32,873 nucleotides of DNA. Origin: Halothiobacillus sp. 35-54-62. Its GTDB lineage: Bacteria > Pseudomonadota > Gammaproteobacteria > Halothiobacillales > Halothiobacillaceae. Under the pieces are notes generated by a model. It ran no database searches. It worked only from the letters and a program-made list of their open reading frames with translations, and was not told where the DNA came from. Both the position numbers and the translations under genes were made by a program. Shown here piece after piece: positions 1 through 7,834 of the stretch (position 1 is its first letter; every line of letters starts with the position of its first letter). The stretch spans positions 1-32,873 of the forward strand of contig NCFS01000013.1 of NCBI GenBank assembly GCA_002281295.1. The letters run 5' to 3'.

Positions 1-287
1 TGCGACCTGCTTTCTCGAATTCATGAAAATGGGCATCGAAAAATGATCAACAATCTGTCATCAAGTCCGCATGGTCGATTTGTTCAGGACTTCCCTAGGT
101 TTTTAATTTTTGTTTTGCTTGTATATCGTAAATGGATTTTTTTTGCTTGAAATTGTGTGGCAAGGCCATAGGCTTTTAAGCCGGCATGATGCCAATGAAT
201 TATGACGACAGCGCCTGTTTTCTTTTGAATGCTGGGTTAAACTCAAACGGATTGTTTTTTTGACTACGACTTGAGCAAATTTCTTAT
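1..287. other. AT-rich non-coding stretch upstream of the peptidase gene
   Basis: No convincing reading frame is present. The only open frame here (minus strand, 103-312) has a low-complexity composition and runs into the peptidase gene. The segment is clearly richer in A and T, with T runs, than the coding DNA that follows. It probably holds the promoter of the downstream gene, but I could not find a convincing -35/-10 pair. Confidence 0.5.
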
Positions 288-3197
288 ATGAGCGCACACC
301 ATCATCCCGCATTTTCTTTTATCCGCAGCCAGCCTATTGCCGCCTTAAATATTACGGTGGATGAATACCGCCACACCGGCACCGGCGCGCGGCATTTTCA
401 CCTAGCAACCAGCGACGATCAGAACGTGTTTTTGGTGGGGCTGCGCACGGTGCCGAGTGATTCGACCGGTGTGGCGCATATTTTGGAACACACGGTGTTG
501 TGCGGCTCGGAGCGGTTTCCGGTGCGCGATCCGTTTTTCATGATGATTCGCCGTTCGCTCAATACCTTTATGAATGCGTTTACCGCGAGTGATTGGACGG
601 CTTACCCGTTTTCTTCGGTGAATGTGAAAGATTTTTACAATTTGCTGGATGTGTATTTGGATGCGGTGTTTTTCTCGCGCATTGATGAGCGCGATTTTAT
701 GCAAGAAGGCCATCGGGTCGAATTCACCACGCCCGATGACCCAAGCACACCGCTCACCTTCAAGGGGGTGGTGTTTAATGAAATGAAGGGGGCGATGAGC
801 AACCCCTCATCGGTGTTGTGGCAAACACTCACGAGCGAGCTGTTCCCCACCACAACCTATCACTTTAACTCTGGCGGCGAACCTGCTGATATTCCCAACT
901 TAACCTACGCGCAGCTCAAGGCGTTCTATCAACGGTTTTATCATCCCTCGAACGCCGTATTTATGACCTACGGCAATTTGCCGGTCGCAGATTTGCAAGC
1001 CCAGTTTGAAGAAAAAGCCTTAAAGCGCTTCACACAAATTGACCCTAATTCGGCCATTCCCCTCGAAACCGGGCTTACCAAGCCCATTGAGTGCAGTGAT
1101 CGTTATGCGTTTGATGAGCCCGATACCACCGAGAAAACCCACATTGTTTTGGGTTGGCTTTTAGGCGAAAGCACCGATTTAGATGCCGCCTTAGCCGCGC
1201 AAGTGCTAGAGGGTGTGCTGCTTGAAAACAGCGCCTCGCCCTTGATGCGCGTGTTGGAACGCACCGATTTAGGTGGCTCGCCCAGCCCGATCATGGGGCT
1301 AGAAGACTCCCAGCGCCAAATGGTGTTTGTGGCCGGGCTTGAAGGCTCCGAGGCCGATCGCGCCGAGGCGGTGCAGGCCTTGATTCTCGATACGCTCCAA
1401 GCGGTGGTCGACAATGGCGTGCCAGCTGAGATGATTGAATCGGTACTGCATCAAATCGAGCTCTCGCAGCGTGAAGTGACCGGCGATGGTTATCCCTACG
1501 GCTTGCAATTGATTATGCACAGCCTGCCGGCGGCCATTCATGAGGGCGACCCCATTGCCGTGTTGGATTTAGAACCGGCATTAGCGCGATTGCGTGCCCG
1601 CGCGGCTGATCCGCAATTTATCCCGAATTTAATTCAAAGCCTGTTGCTCGATAACCCGCATCGGGTGCGTTTGGTGCTGGCGCCGGATACGGCACTTTCT
1701 GCCCAAAAAACCGCCGCCGAATTGGCCCGCCTGGCCGCCCTGCAAGCCGCGCTTTCGGATAGCGAGAAACAGGCGATTGTCGATGCCGCCCAAGCACTGG
1801 CCAAGCGCCAAGCAGATGTGGATGACATCAGCATTTTACCCACCGTCACCCGCGCCGATATCCCCGAGCATATCGCCTTGCCCGTGCCGGAGAAAATCAT
1901 TGCCCAGCCCGTGTCGCAAACTTGGTTTAACCGCAGCACCAATGGCTTGGTGTACCTGCAAGCGGCGCTCGATTTACCCGCGCTTTCTCATGATGAGCTC
2001 GATTTGTTACCCATTTACTCAGGGTTGCTTACTGAATTGGGCGCCGGCGCTCGGGATTATGTGGCGATGGCCGAGGCCACCTCAGCCCGCACGGGCGGCT
2101 TTGGCGCACGCTCATCCATCCGCCCGAATGTGGATGATCCGCACAGCCTAAGCTCGTATTTTTTACTCGGCGGCAAAGCCTTGGTGCGTTATACCGAGGA
2201 TATGGTGGATTTATTCCACGAACATTTAAACGCGGCGCGGTTCGATGAAACCGATCGCATCCGCGATTTAATTAGCCAAATTCGGTTCCGAAGTGAGCAA
2301 AGCATTGTGGGTTCCGGCCATGTGCACGCCATGAATGTGGCCTCAAGCGGCATGAGCGCACGCGCCAAGCTTACCCACGAATCGGGGGGCGTGGCCGGTG
2401 TGCGCCGCATTAAAGCCATGGATGATGCGCTCGATGCCCCGCATGCGTTAAATGATGTCGCCGAGCGATTAGCTCGCTTGCACGCCAAAATAAAAGGCGG
2501 CTTGCGGCGCTACAACATCGTGGCAGAAGATCGGCATTTTGCCGATATTGAACGAACCTTGGCCGCGCACACGCAGCACGGTGCCGCTGTGACCCCGTTC
2601 CATATGAATAAAGTGCACATCAGCGTGCGTGAAGGTTGGATTGGTAATTTGGCGGTTAATTATTGCGCCAAAGCCTATGCCACCGTGCCGCCCGCTCATG
2701 AAGATGCCGCCGCATTGGCAGTGCTGGGCGGCTTTTTACGCAATGGTTATTTGCACCGCGCCATTCGTGAGCAGGGCGGCGCCTATGGTGGTGGAGCCGG
2801 TTACGATGGTGAATCGGCGAGCTTTCGGTTTTATTCCTACCGCGATCCGCGCTTAACCGAAACGCTCACCGATTTTGATCAGTCGATTGATTGGTTGCTC
2901 AATACCCAGCATGAAGGCCGCACAATCGACGAGGCGATTTTCGGGGTCATCTCGAGCATAGATAAACCCGGTTCCCCCGCCGGCGAGGCGAAAAAAGCCT
3001 TTAATGATAGCCTGCATGGCCGCACACCCGCATATCAGCAAGCCATGCGCGCGCGGATTTTGGATGTGACCGAAGCCGATTTAAAACGCGTGGCGGCCAC
3101 TTATTTGCAGCGAGATAACGCCTCCATCGGTATTTTGGCCGGCGGTACGAAAGAGGCAGAACTGGTTGATTTAGGGCTGCATATTGAACGGATTTAA
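288..3197 (+). CDS. M16C zinc metallopeptidase, PreP/presequence-protease type
   Basis: A 969-residue protein of the length expected for single-chain M16C peptidases (PreP/CymA family), which degrade unstructured peptides inside a closed two-half chamber. The inverted zinc motif HILEH lies at residues 64-68, with the catalytic Glu at 67. The probable third zinc ligand is Glu165 in the segment VVFNEMKGAM, about 100 residues later as usual. The C-terminal half carries the family's Arg/Tyr substrate-binding region around RAIREQGGAYGGGAGYDG. No signal peptide is seen, so it is probably cytoplasmic. The start at 288 has only a weak ribosome-binding site, but no in-frame ATG occurs until about residue 84, which would cut off the zinc site. 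The gene is monocistronic and ends at a terminator. The family is certain; the physiological substrate is not known. Confidence 0.93.
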   Translation: MSAHHHPAFSFIRSQPIAALNITVDEYRHTGTGARHFHLATSDDQNVFLVGLRTVPSDSTGVAHILEHTVLCGSERFPVRDPFFMMIRRSLNTFMNAFTASDWTAYPFSSVNVKDFYNLLDVYLDAVFFSRIDERDFMQEGHRVEFTTPDDPSTPLTFKGVVFNEMKGAMSNPSSVLWQTLTSELFPTTTYHFNSGGEPADIPNLTYAQLKAFYQRFYHPSNAVFMTYGNLPVADLQAQFEEKALKRFTQIDPNSAIPLETGLTKPIECSDRYAFDEPDTTEKTHIVLGWLLGESTDLDAALAAQVLEGVLLENSASPLMRVLERTDLGGSPSPIMGLEDSQRQMVFVAGLEGSEADRAEAVQALILDTLQAVVDNGVPAEMIESVLHQIELSQREVTGDGYPYGLQLIMHSLPAAIHEGDPIAVLDLEPALARLRARAADPQFIPNLIQSLLLDNPHRVRLVLAPDTALSAQKTAAELARLAALQAALSDSEKQAIVDAAQALAKRQADVDDISILPTVTRADIPEHIALPVPEKIIAQPVSQTWFNRSTNGLVYLQAALDLPALSHDELDLLPIYSGLLTELGAGARDYVAMAEATSARTGGFGARSSIRPNVDDPHSLSSYFLLGGKALVRYTEDMVDLFHEHLNAARFDETDRIRDLISQIRFRSEQSIVGSGHVHAMNVASSGMSARAKLTHESGGVAGVRRIKAMDDALDAPHALNDVAERLARLHAKIKGGLRRYNIVAEDRHFADIERTLAAHTQHGAAVTPFHMNKVHISVREGWIGNLAVNYCAKAYATVPPAHEDAAALAVLGGFLRNGYLHRAIREQGGAYGGGAGYDGESASFRFYSYRDPRLTETLTDFDQSIDWLLNTQHEGRTIDEAIFGVISSIDKPGSPAGEAKKAFNDSLHGRTPAYQQAMRARILDVTEADLKRVAATYLQRDNASIGILAGGTKEAELVDLGLHIERI

Positions 3198-3234
3198 CCC
3201 GGCATGAATAAATTGCATCGGTAGTCAACCAAAT

Positions 3235-3264
3235 AAAGGCACACTATAACGGGGTGCCTTTTTT
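3235..3264 (+). terminator. Rho-independent terminator after the M16C peptidase gene
   Basis: An 8-bp stem (AAAGGCAC at 3235-3242 pairing with GTGCCTTT at 3254-3261) encloses an 11-nt loop and runs into a T tract. It lies 38 bases after the peptidase stop codon and 43 bases before tsdB, so it separates the two transcription units. Confidence 0.85.
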
Positions 3265-3306
3265 ATTCACGCGCGTTGATCGAAACTATTTTCAGGAGAA
3301 AGTGCC

Positions 3307-3981
3307 ATGCGGCAGATGCCATTACAGACGATTCGACTCATGACCGGTGTGTGCCTTTTAGCGGGAATCAGCAGCATCGCCCAAGCGGCTCCGCCGCCCG
3401 AGGCCGCCAGCTGCGCCGCCTGTCATGGGGCGCAAGGCGATGGCTTGCCCGCCGCCAATTACCCCCGCTTGGCGGGGTTGCCCGCGCATTATATCGCCGA
3501 GCAGCTTAAATACTTTGCCGATGGCACCCGCCAAAACGCCATTATGGCCGGCATGGCCAAACCCTTAACGCCGGCGCAAATCACAATCCTAGCCGATTAT
3601 TATGCGGGCTTACCGGTAGCTATGCCGGCGCCAGCCGCCAGCGTTGCCCCCATTTTATTATCACGCGGCCAGCAATTAGCCGAATTTGGCGATTGGAAAG
3701 CCGGCATTCCGGCCTGTTTTCGATGCCATGCGGCCGGTGGCGTGGGTGTGCCGCCTTATTTTCCGCCCATTGCGGGGCAATCGGCCAAATACCTTGCCGA
3801 TCAAATAACCGCCTGGCAAACCGGCACGCGTAAAGGCGATCCGCAGGGTTTAATGCACAGCGTGGCCTTGCGCATGACCGAGGCCGACACCCAAGCCGTT
3901 ACCGCCTATCTTGCCGCCATTAAACCAGCGGCTGCGGTGCTGGGCGATAGCCAGCCTTTATCTACCGGAGGTGTGAAATGA
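3307..3981 (+). CDS. tsdB: Dihaem c4-like cytochrome, TsdB-type electron acceptor
   Basis: A 224-residue exported dihaem cytochrome c. A signal peptide covers about residues 1-27 (cleavage after AQA). Two CxxCH haem sites lie at 36-40 (CAACH) and 137-141 (CFRCH), one per half of a duplicated cytochrome c4-type fold. Candidate distal Met ligands are Met80/83 and Met183/190. The AGGAGA ribosome-binding site at 3293-3298 supports the ATG at 3307. The stop codon overlaps the tsdA start (ATGA at 3978-3981), so the two are translationally coupled. In known tsdBA pairs TsdB accepts electrons from TsdA and passes them towards terminal oxidases in the periplasm. The dihaem cytochrome call is certain. 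The TsdB name rests on the fused gene order with tsdA. Confidence 0.85.
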   Translation: MRQMPLQTIRLMTGVCLLAGISSIAQAAPPPEAASCAACHGAQGDGLPAANYPRLAGLPAHYIAEQLKYFADGTRQNAIMAGMAKPLTPAQITILADYYAGLPVAMPAPAASVAPILLSRGQQLAEFGDWKAGIPACFRCHAAGGVGVPPYFPPIAGQSAKYLADQITAWQTGTRKGDPQGLMHSVALRMTEADTQAVTAYLAAIKPAAAVLGDSQPLSTGGVK

Positions 3982-4967
3982 GCGCGCGAATCAATATCCT
4001 GTTTAAACGGATCATTTCCCCCCTAGCCTATGCCGTGCTGCTGGGGGCAAGTGCGCCCCTGCTGGCCGCTGATGCGGCGCCTGCCGTTACGCAGCCCTCG
4101 GCGCTACCGGCCAAAGCCGCCTTAAATGCCGCCTTGCTCACCGGCTCGACCTTTACACCGCCGGACCCTTCTACCATTCCCCATGATGAATTTGGTAAAG
4201 CGGTGCAATTGGGCCGCAATATCATGTTTGAAACCCAAAAATATGCGCCGCAATATGTCGGTAATTCATTAAATTGCGTGAATTGTCATACCGATGGCGG
4301 TGCGATGGCGGGTTCTGCGCCCTTATGGGGCGCTTGGGTGAGTTACCCCGCCTATCGCGCTAAAAACAAAAAAGTGAATACCTATGAAGATCGGTTGCAA
4401 GGCTGCTTTCGGTTCAGCATGAATGGCAAAGCCCCGCCGCTGGGGAGTGATGTGCTGGTGGCCTTGCAAGCGTATTCCTACTGGTTAGCCAAGGGGCTGC
4501 CTGTGGATGAAAAAGTAGCCGGTCGCGGGTATCCCAACATCCCAGAACCCGCCCAAGCCCCCGATTTTGTGCGCGGCAAAGCGGTGTATGAGGCCAATTG
4601 CGCCATTTGTCATGCGGCCAATGGGGCGGGGCGGGTGGTAAATAACGAGGTGGTATTCCCACCGCTGTGGGGCGCGCAGTCCTTTAATTGGGGTGCGGGC
4701 ATGAGCAGCATCAGCAATGCGGCAAAATTTATTTTTGCCAATATGCCCTACGGCCAAAGTTACAGCCTTACCCCGCAACAAGCATGGGATGTGGCCTACT
4801 ACATGGATGGCCAAGATCGCCCCCAAGACCCGCGCTACGAGGGCAGCGTGGCAGCCACCCGTGCCAAGTATCACGATAATAAAAACAGCTTGTACGGCAC
4901 CACGGTGAATGGCGTGTTGCTGGGCGATACGGGCGAACCAATACCGTTTAAGGGGAATAAAAGCTAA
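3978..4967 (+). CDS. tsdA: Thiosulfate dehydrogenase (tetrathionate-forming), TsdA
   Basis: A 329-residue periplasmic dihaem enzyme that oxidises two thiosulfates to tetrathionate, or runs in reverse. A signal peptide covers about residues 1-30 (ending APLLA). Haem 1 binds at CVNCH (100-104). Cys143 in the QGCFRFSMNG segment is the expected unusual thiolate axial ligand of the active-site haem, a family hallmark. Haem 2 binds at CAICH (208-212), with Met256 in ANMPYGQ as its likely distal ligand. Other family signatures are the SYWLAKGLP segment followed by GRGYP, at about residues 167-185. The start overlaps tsdB by four bases. The enzyme indicates an organism that gains electrons from reduced sulfur compounds. 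Direction in vivo cannot be read from sequence. A generic dihaem cytochrome is much less likely given the Cys143 motif. Confidence 0.9.
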   Translation: MSARINILFKRIISPLAYAVLLGASAPLLAADAAPAVTQPSALPAKAALNAALLTGSTFTPPDPSTIPHDEFGKAVQLGRNIMFETQKYAPQYVGNSLNCVNCHTDGGAMAGSAPLWGAWVSYPAYRAKNKKVNTYEDRLQGCFRFSMNGKAPPLGSDVLVALQAYSYWLAKGLPVDEKVAGRGYPNIPEPAQAPDFVRGKAVYEANCAICHAANGAGRVVNNEVVFPPLWGAQSFNWGAGMSSISNAAKFIFANMPYGQSYSLTPQQAWDVAYYMDGQDRPQDPRYEGSVAATRAKYHDNKNSLYGTTVNGVLLGDTGEPIPFKGNKS

Positions 4968-4978
4968 CGCTTAAACCC

Positions 4979-5057
4979 ATCCGCGGCTGGCAAGGCTCGT
5001 TTGTTGCCGAGCCCTAGCTCGCCCGCGCTTGCCTAGTTCAGCCTAGGCTCTGCGGAT
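4979..5057 (+). other. Foldable intergenic element after tsdA (possible 3'-UTR or small RNA)
   Basis: A closing helix of eight pairs (ATCCGCGG at 4979-4986 with CTGCGGAT at 5050-5057, one G-U) brackets two internal hairpins: GGCTCG/CGAGCC (4994-4999 with 5008-5013, 8-nt loop) and GCCTAG/CTAGGC (5031-5036 with 5043-5048, 6-nt loop). The whole looks like a three-way junction and is followed two bases later by a strong terminator. It begins 11 bases after the tsdA stop codon and contains no reading frame. It could be a tsdA 3'-UTR structure, a released small RNA or a palindromic repeat. The fold is my pairing by eye; no family match is claimed. Confidence 0.4.
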
Positions 5058-5058
5058 T

Positions 5059-5087
5059 AAAAAGCCCACCACATTGGTGGGCTTTTT
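5059..5087 (+). terminator. Strong intrinsic terminator after tsdBA
   Basis: A perfect 12-bp inverted repeat: AAAAAGCCCACC at 5059-5070 and GGTGGGCTTTTT at 5076-5087 around the loop ACATT. It ends in a five-T run. The A run on the other side would let it work on the minus strand as well, though no minus-strand gene ends here. Confidence 0.92.
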
Positions 5088-5105
5088 GATTTTAACAAGA
5101 AATTT

Positions 5106-5135
5106 TTGGCAACTTTCCGTGCAGACGTGTATAAC
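5106..5135 (+). promoter_or_regulatory. Predicted sigma70 promoter of the BLUF/photolyase cluster
   Basis: A TTGGCA -35 box (5106-5111) and a TATAAC -10 box (5130-5135) are separated by 18 bases. Each box differs from consensus at one position. It lies just after the tsdA terminator and about 35 bases before the BLUF start codon, the right place to drive the whole same-strand cluster to 9345. Confidence 0.55.
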
Positions 5136-5173
5136 TAATTTATAAGTCTTGTATCGAAATAAGGGGGTTGTTG

Positions 5174-5602
5174 ATGCTGGTTCGTTTAATTTATGTGTCG
5201 AAATTGGCGCCCAATGTCGATCATCGGTCGATTCGCGATATTTTGGCCGCGTCTCAACGCAATAATCAGCCACGCGGGGTCTCGGGCTTATTAATGTTCA
5301 ATTCAGGCTTTTTTTTGCAATGGTTAGAAGGTGAGCGCCGTGCCGTGAATGAGCGCTTTGCACGGATTGCCCAAGATGAACGGCATATCGATCCCTTGCT
5401 ATTAGATTATCAAGTGGTGGTTTCGCGCCAGTTTCCAAATTGGAATATGGGATACCTCGGTGAGGGCACAATGAATCGCGCTGCTTTTTATGAGTTTGGC
5501 GCCAGTGAACAGTTTGACCCTTACGCGTTGAGCGGTGCGGCCGCTGAAGCCTTAATGCTATCAATGCGTGCCCAAGTGCCCTTACTTAAAACATCGGGGT
5601 AA
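5174..5602 (+). CDS. Short BLUF-domain blue-light photoreceptor (FAD binding)
   Basis: A 142-residue protein made of one BLUF domain and a short C-terminal helical tail, like PixD-type short BLUF proteins. Key flavin-site residues are present: Tyr7 in RLIYVSK, Asn30/31, Gln49 in FFLQWLEG, and Trp90 with Met92 in FPNWNMGY. In BLUF proteins blue light rearranges the Tyr-Gln-flavin hydrogen bonds, and the tail or a partner protein carries the signal. No output domain is fused here, so the output must be a separate protein. I chose ATG 5174 because an AAGGGGG ribosome-binding site at 5161-5167 is six bases upstream; a TTG at 5168 would add two residues. The next gene starts four bases after the stop, implying co-transcription with the photolyases. 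The family is certain; the partner is unknown. Confidence 0.93.
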   Translation: MLVRLIYVSKLAPNVDHRSIRDILAASQRNNQPRGVSGLLMFNSGFFLQWLEGERRAVNERFARIAQDERHIDPLLLDYQVVVSRQFPNWNMGYLGEGTMNRAAFYEFGASEQFDPYALSGAAAEALMLSMRAQVPLLKTSG

Positions 5603-5606
5603 TGTC

Positions 5607-6116
5607 ATGCCGCGCCGCATTCACGCCTTAAGCTGTGCACTGTTGCTTTTTGGTTCGGCTTGCGTGGGTGCAACCCCAAAGGAACTCCTTATGAAAATTG
5701 AGCAACCCATTGAGCCCGTTGATTTATATAGCGAGGCGGCCCGCACGCAAAATGTGTTTGGCCAACCTTTGCAGGTGTGCTCCATGGCGCCATTAACCGG
5801 CGCGCAGCGCAGTGGCTATTGCGGTTTATCACCGCGTGATTTGGGTGTGCATGGGGTTTGCGCCCGCATGACCGATGCGTTTTTGGCTTATACCTTAAAG
5901 CAAGGCAACGATTTAATTACCCCGCAACCCTGGGCGAGTTTTCCGGGTTTACAGGCGGGTGATTTTTGGTGTGTGTGCGCTGGGCGCTGGCAGCAAGCCT
6001 TAGATGCTGGGGTGGCGCCGCCTATTAATCCGTATGCCACCAGCTTCGGCGTGCTGAGCACCTTATTCGCCGCCGATTTGAATCGGCATTTATGGATACC
6101 TCCCGCGCAAAAATGA
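5607..6116 (+). CDS. DUF2237 protein, possibly exported
   Basis: From about residue 45 onwards this matches the DUF2237 family: NVFGQPLQVCSMAPLTG, a Cys after G-Y, DLGVHGVCARMTDAFL, GNDLITP, FPGLQAGDFWCVCAGRW and AGVAPP. The conserved cysteines suggest metal binding or disulfides, but the family's function is unknown. Two starts compete. ATG 5607 (169 residues, shown) adds a plausible signal peptide, MPRRIHAL followed by a hydrophobic stretch. ATG 5691 (141 residues) has a clean AAAGGAA site six bases upstream and gives the usual cytoplasmic family length. The signal-like segment fills the gap after the BLUF stop exactly, so I lean to 5607, without certainty. The 3' end overlaps the photolyase start by four bases (ATGA). 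Confidence 0.82.
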   Translation: MPRRIHALSCALLLFGSACVGATPKELLMKIEQPIEPVDLYSEAARTQNVFGQPLQVCSMAPLTGAQRSGYCGLSPRDLGVHGVCARMTDAFLAYTLKQGNDLITPQPWASFPGLQAGDFWCVCAGRWQQALDAGVAPPINPYATSFGVLSTLFAADLNRHLWIPPAQK

Positions 6117-7651
6117 CCATGCCCGCCGTACACTTGGTTTGGTTCAAGCGCGATTTGCGCACCTTCGATCATGCCCCGCTGGTGCATGCCGCCGCCGCCG
6201 GCCTTGTGTTACCTATTTACTTGGCAGAGCCCGCCTATTGGCAGCAGCCCGATACCTCCGCGCGGCAATGGCGGTTTATTGCCACAAGTTTAGAGGAGCT
6301 GGCAGCCGATTTAACCGCACTGGGTGGGCCGCTATGGGTGCGCGTGGGCGATGCGCTTGATACACTTCGCGTCTTGCTCGATGCCTTGCCGATTGCCGCC
6401 GTGTGGTCGCACGCCGAAACGGGCAATGATTTTACGTTTAAGCGCGATTGCGCCGTGGCCGCGTTGTTGCGCGCACATGGCATTCCGTGGCACGAATTTA
6501 GGCAAGATGCCGTGCGCCGTGGCCGCCATGATCGCAGCGATTATGCCGCGCATTGGGCGCAGTTCGTGGCAAAACCGCAATGGTCGCAGCCAGAATCCAT
6601 CGCGTTTGTTCATGCGCTGCCGGTGTCGCTTTCACGCCACGACATACCCAGCGAGGCGGCGTTAGGCCTGGTGCCCGATGCCTGCCCGCAAGCGCAGCCG
6701 GGTGGGCGCAGCCGAGGTTTGCGCTTGCTGCATAGCTTTTTGCATGACCGGGGTAAAAATTATGTCAAAGCGATGAGCTCGCCGCGCACAGCCCCGCAAC
6801 AATGCTCGCGCTTATCGCCCCATTTGGCGTATGGCACGGTATCGCTGCGCGAGGTGGTGCAGGCGGCGCGTGCCCGCCAAGCCGAGGTCGCGTTACATCA
6901 AACCCCGTATTGGCCGCGTGCCTTGCAGGCTTTTGCCTCGCGCTTGGCTTGGCAAAGCCATTTTATGCAAAAGCTTGAATCCGAGCCTCTGCTTGAATGG
7001 CGTAATTTGCATCCCGCCTTGCGCCAACAACGCACCACGATCGATGCCGATCTGCTGCAGGCTTATGCCACCGGCCGCACGGGTTTGCCTTTAATTGATG
7101 CCTGTATGCACCGCTTGCAGGCCACCGGCTGGATTAATTTTCGGATGCGCGCCTTGTTAGCCGCGTTTGGCTGCTATCACCTGTGGCAGCCGTGGACAGC
7201 CGTGGGGCAAGTGTTGGCGCGGCTTTTTATTGATTACGAGCCCGGCATTCACTGGAGCCAAATGCAAATGCAATCGGGCAGTACCGGCATTAATGCGTTT
7301 CGTATTTACAACCCGCTGAAACAATCGGTCGATCAAGACCCCGAGGGCACCTTTATTCGCCAATGGCTGCCCGCACTCAGGGCGGTGCCAACGCTCTGGA
7401 TTCATGAACCCTGGCGCATGCCAGAGGCCGTGCAAATTGAGTATGGCTGCCGCATCGGGGTTGATTACCCCGCGCCGATTATCGAGCCCCTTGCCGCCGC
7501 GCGCGTGGCCAAAGCACGGTTGCGTGAGGCGTATGCCACGCCCGATGCCCGGGCAGAAAGCTTGGCTGTGTTCATTAAACACGGGAGCCGAAAGCGCCGC
7601 CGAACCGCGCAGACACAGGCGGCTACCCCACAATTATCCCTCTTTGATTAA
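6113..7651 (+). CDS. Cryptochrome/photolyase-family flavoprotein, likely CPD photolyase
   Basis: A 512-residue member of the photolyase/cryptochrome superfamily. The N-terminal antenna-type alpha/beta domain opens with HLVWFKRDLRTFDHAPL. The C-terminal FAD domain carries GRTGLPLIDACMHRL (about 321-335), TGWINFRMRALLAAF, an HWSQMQMQSGSTG segment and NAFRIYNPLKQSVDQDP with the EGTFIRQWLP motif (from about 388). These enzymes use blue light and reduced FAD to split cyclobutane pyrimidine dimers. ATG 6113 overlaps the DUF2237 stop codon (ATGA). ATG 6119 and ATG 6092 are alternatives; 6092 would overlap the previous gene more. The C-terminus is basic (KHGSRKRRR). A cryptochrome without repair activity cannot be excluded by sequence. 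The antenna cofactor is not predictable by eye. Confidence 0.9.
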   Translation: MTMPAVHLVWFKRDLRTFDHAPLVHAAAAGLVLPIYLAEPAYWQQPDTSARQWRFIATSLEELAADLTALGGPLWVRVGDALDTLRVLLDALPIAAVWSHAETGNDFTFKRDCAVAALLRAHGIPWHEFRQDAVRRGRHDRSDYAAHWAQFVAKPQWSQPESIAFVHALPVSLSRHDIPSEAALGLVPDACPQAQPGGRSRGLRLLHSFLHDRGKNYVKAMSSPRTAPQQCSRLSPHLAYGTVSLREVVQAARARQAEVALHQTPYWPRALQAFASRLAWQSHFMQKLESEPLLEWRNLHPALRQQRTTIDADLLQAYATGRTGLPLIDACMHRLQATGWINFRMRALLAAFGCYHLWQPWTAVGQVLARLFIDYEPGIHWSQMQMQSGSTGINAFRIYNPLKQSVDQDPEGTFIRQWLPALRAVPTLWIHEPWRMPEAVQIEYGCRIGVDYPAPIIEPLAAARVAKARLREAYATPDARAESLAVFIKHGSRKRRRTAQTQAATPQLSLFD

Positions 7652-7654
7652 CCT

Positions 7655-7834
7655 ATGAATCGCTTCTCTAACGACAAAGCCCACTTGCCGCAAAAAATTT
7701 GCCTTGTTTGCCAGCGGCCATTTACCTGGCGCAAAAAATGGGCTAAAGATTGGGCGCAAGTAAAATATTGCTCGGATGCCTGCCGCGCGCGCAGCAAACA
7801 GCGTCCCGCTAAGGAGCCAGCATGCGGCGATTAA
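7655..7834 (+). CDS. DUF2256 small zinc-ribbon-like protein
   Basis: A 59-residue basic protein, easily missed because of its length. The frame encodes a CLVC pair (residues 16-19), the RPFTWRKKW segment and VKYCSDACR with a second Cys pair (39 and 43). This is the DUF2256 pattern and implies one structural zinc. It starts three bases after the photolyase stop codon. Its last 13 bases overlap the start of the next photolyase in another frame, so the three genes are coupled. Codon use resembles the neighbours, and the Cys/Trp pattern is too specific to be chance. Function is unknown. The position between two photolyase genes suggests a role in photorepair or in making a photolyase cofactor; that is inference only. 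Confidence 0.85.
   Translation: MNRFSNDKAHLPQKICLVCQRPFTWRKKWAKDWAQVKYCSDACRARSKQRPAKEPACGD

Noticed and set aside
225..287. TTGACT near 259 as a -35 box for the peptidase gene
   Set aside because: No acceptable -10 box at 16-18 bases; the only AT-rich match would include the start codon itself.
103..312. Minus-strand 69-residue open frame at the window start
   Set aside because: Low-complexity translation, no ribosome-binding site and overlap with the peptidase start. It is a by-product of AT-rich DNA.
1777..2151. Plus-strand 124-residue frame inside the M16C peptidase gene
   Set aside because: Lies fully within the recognised peptidase in another frame and resembles no family.
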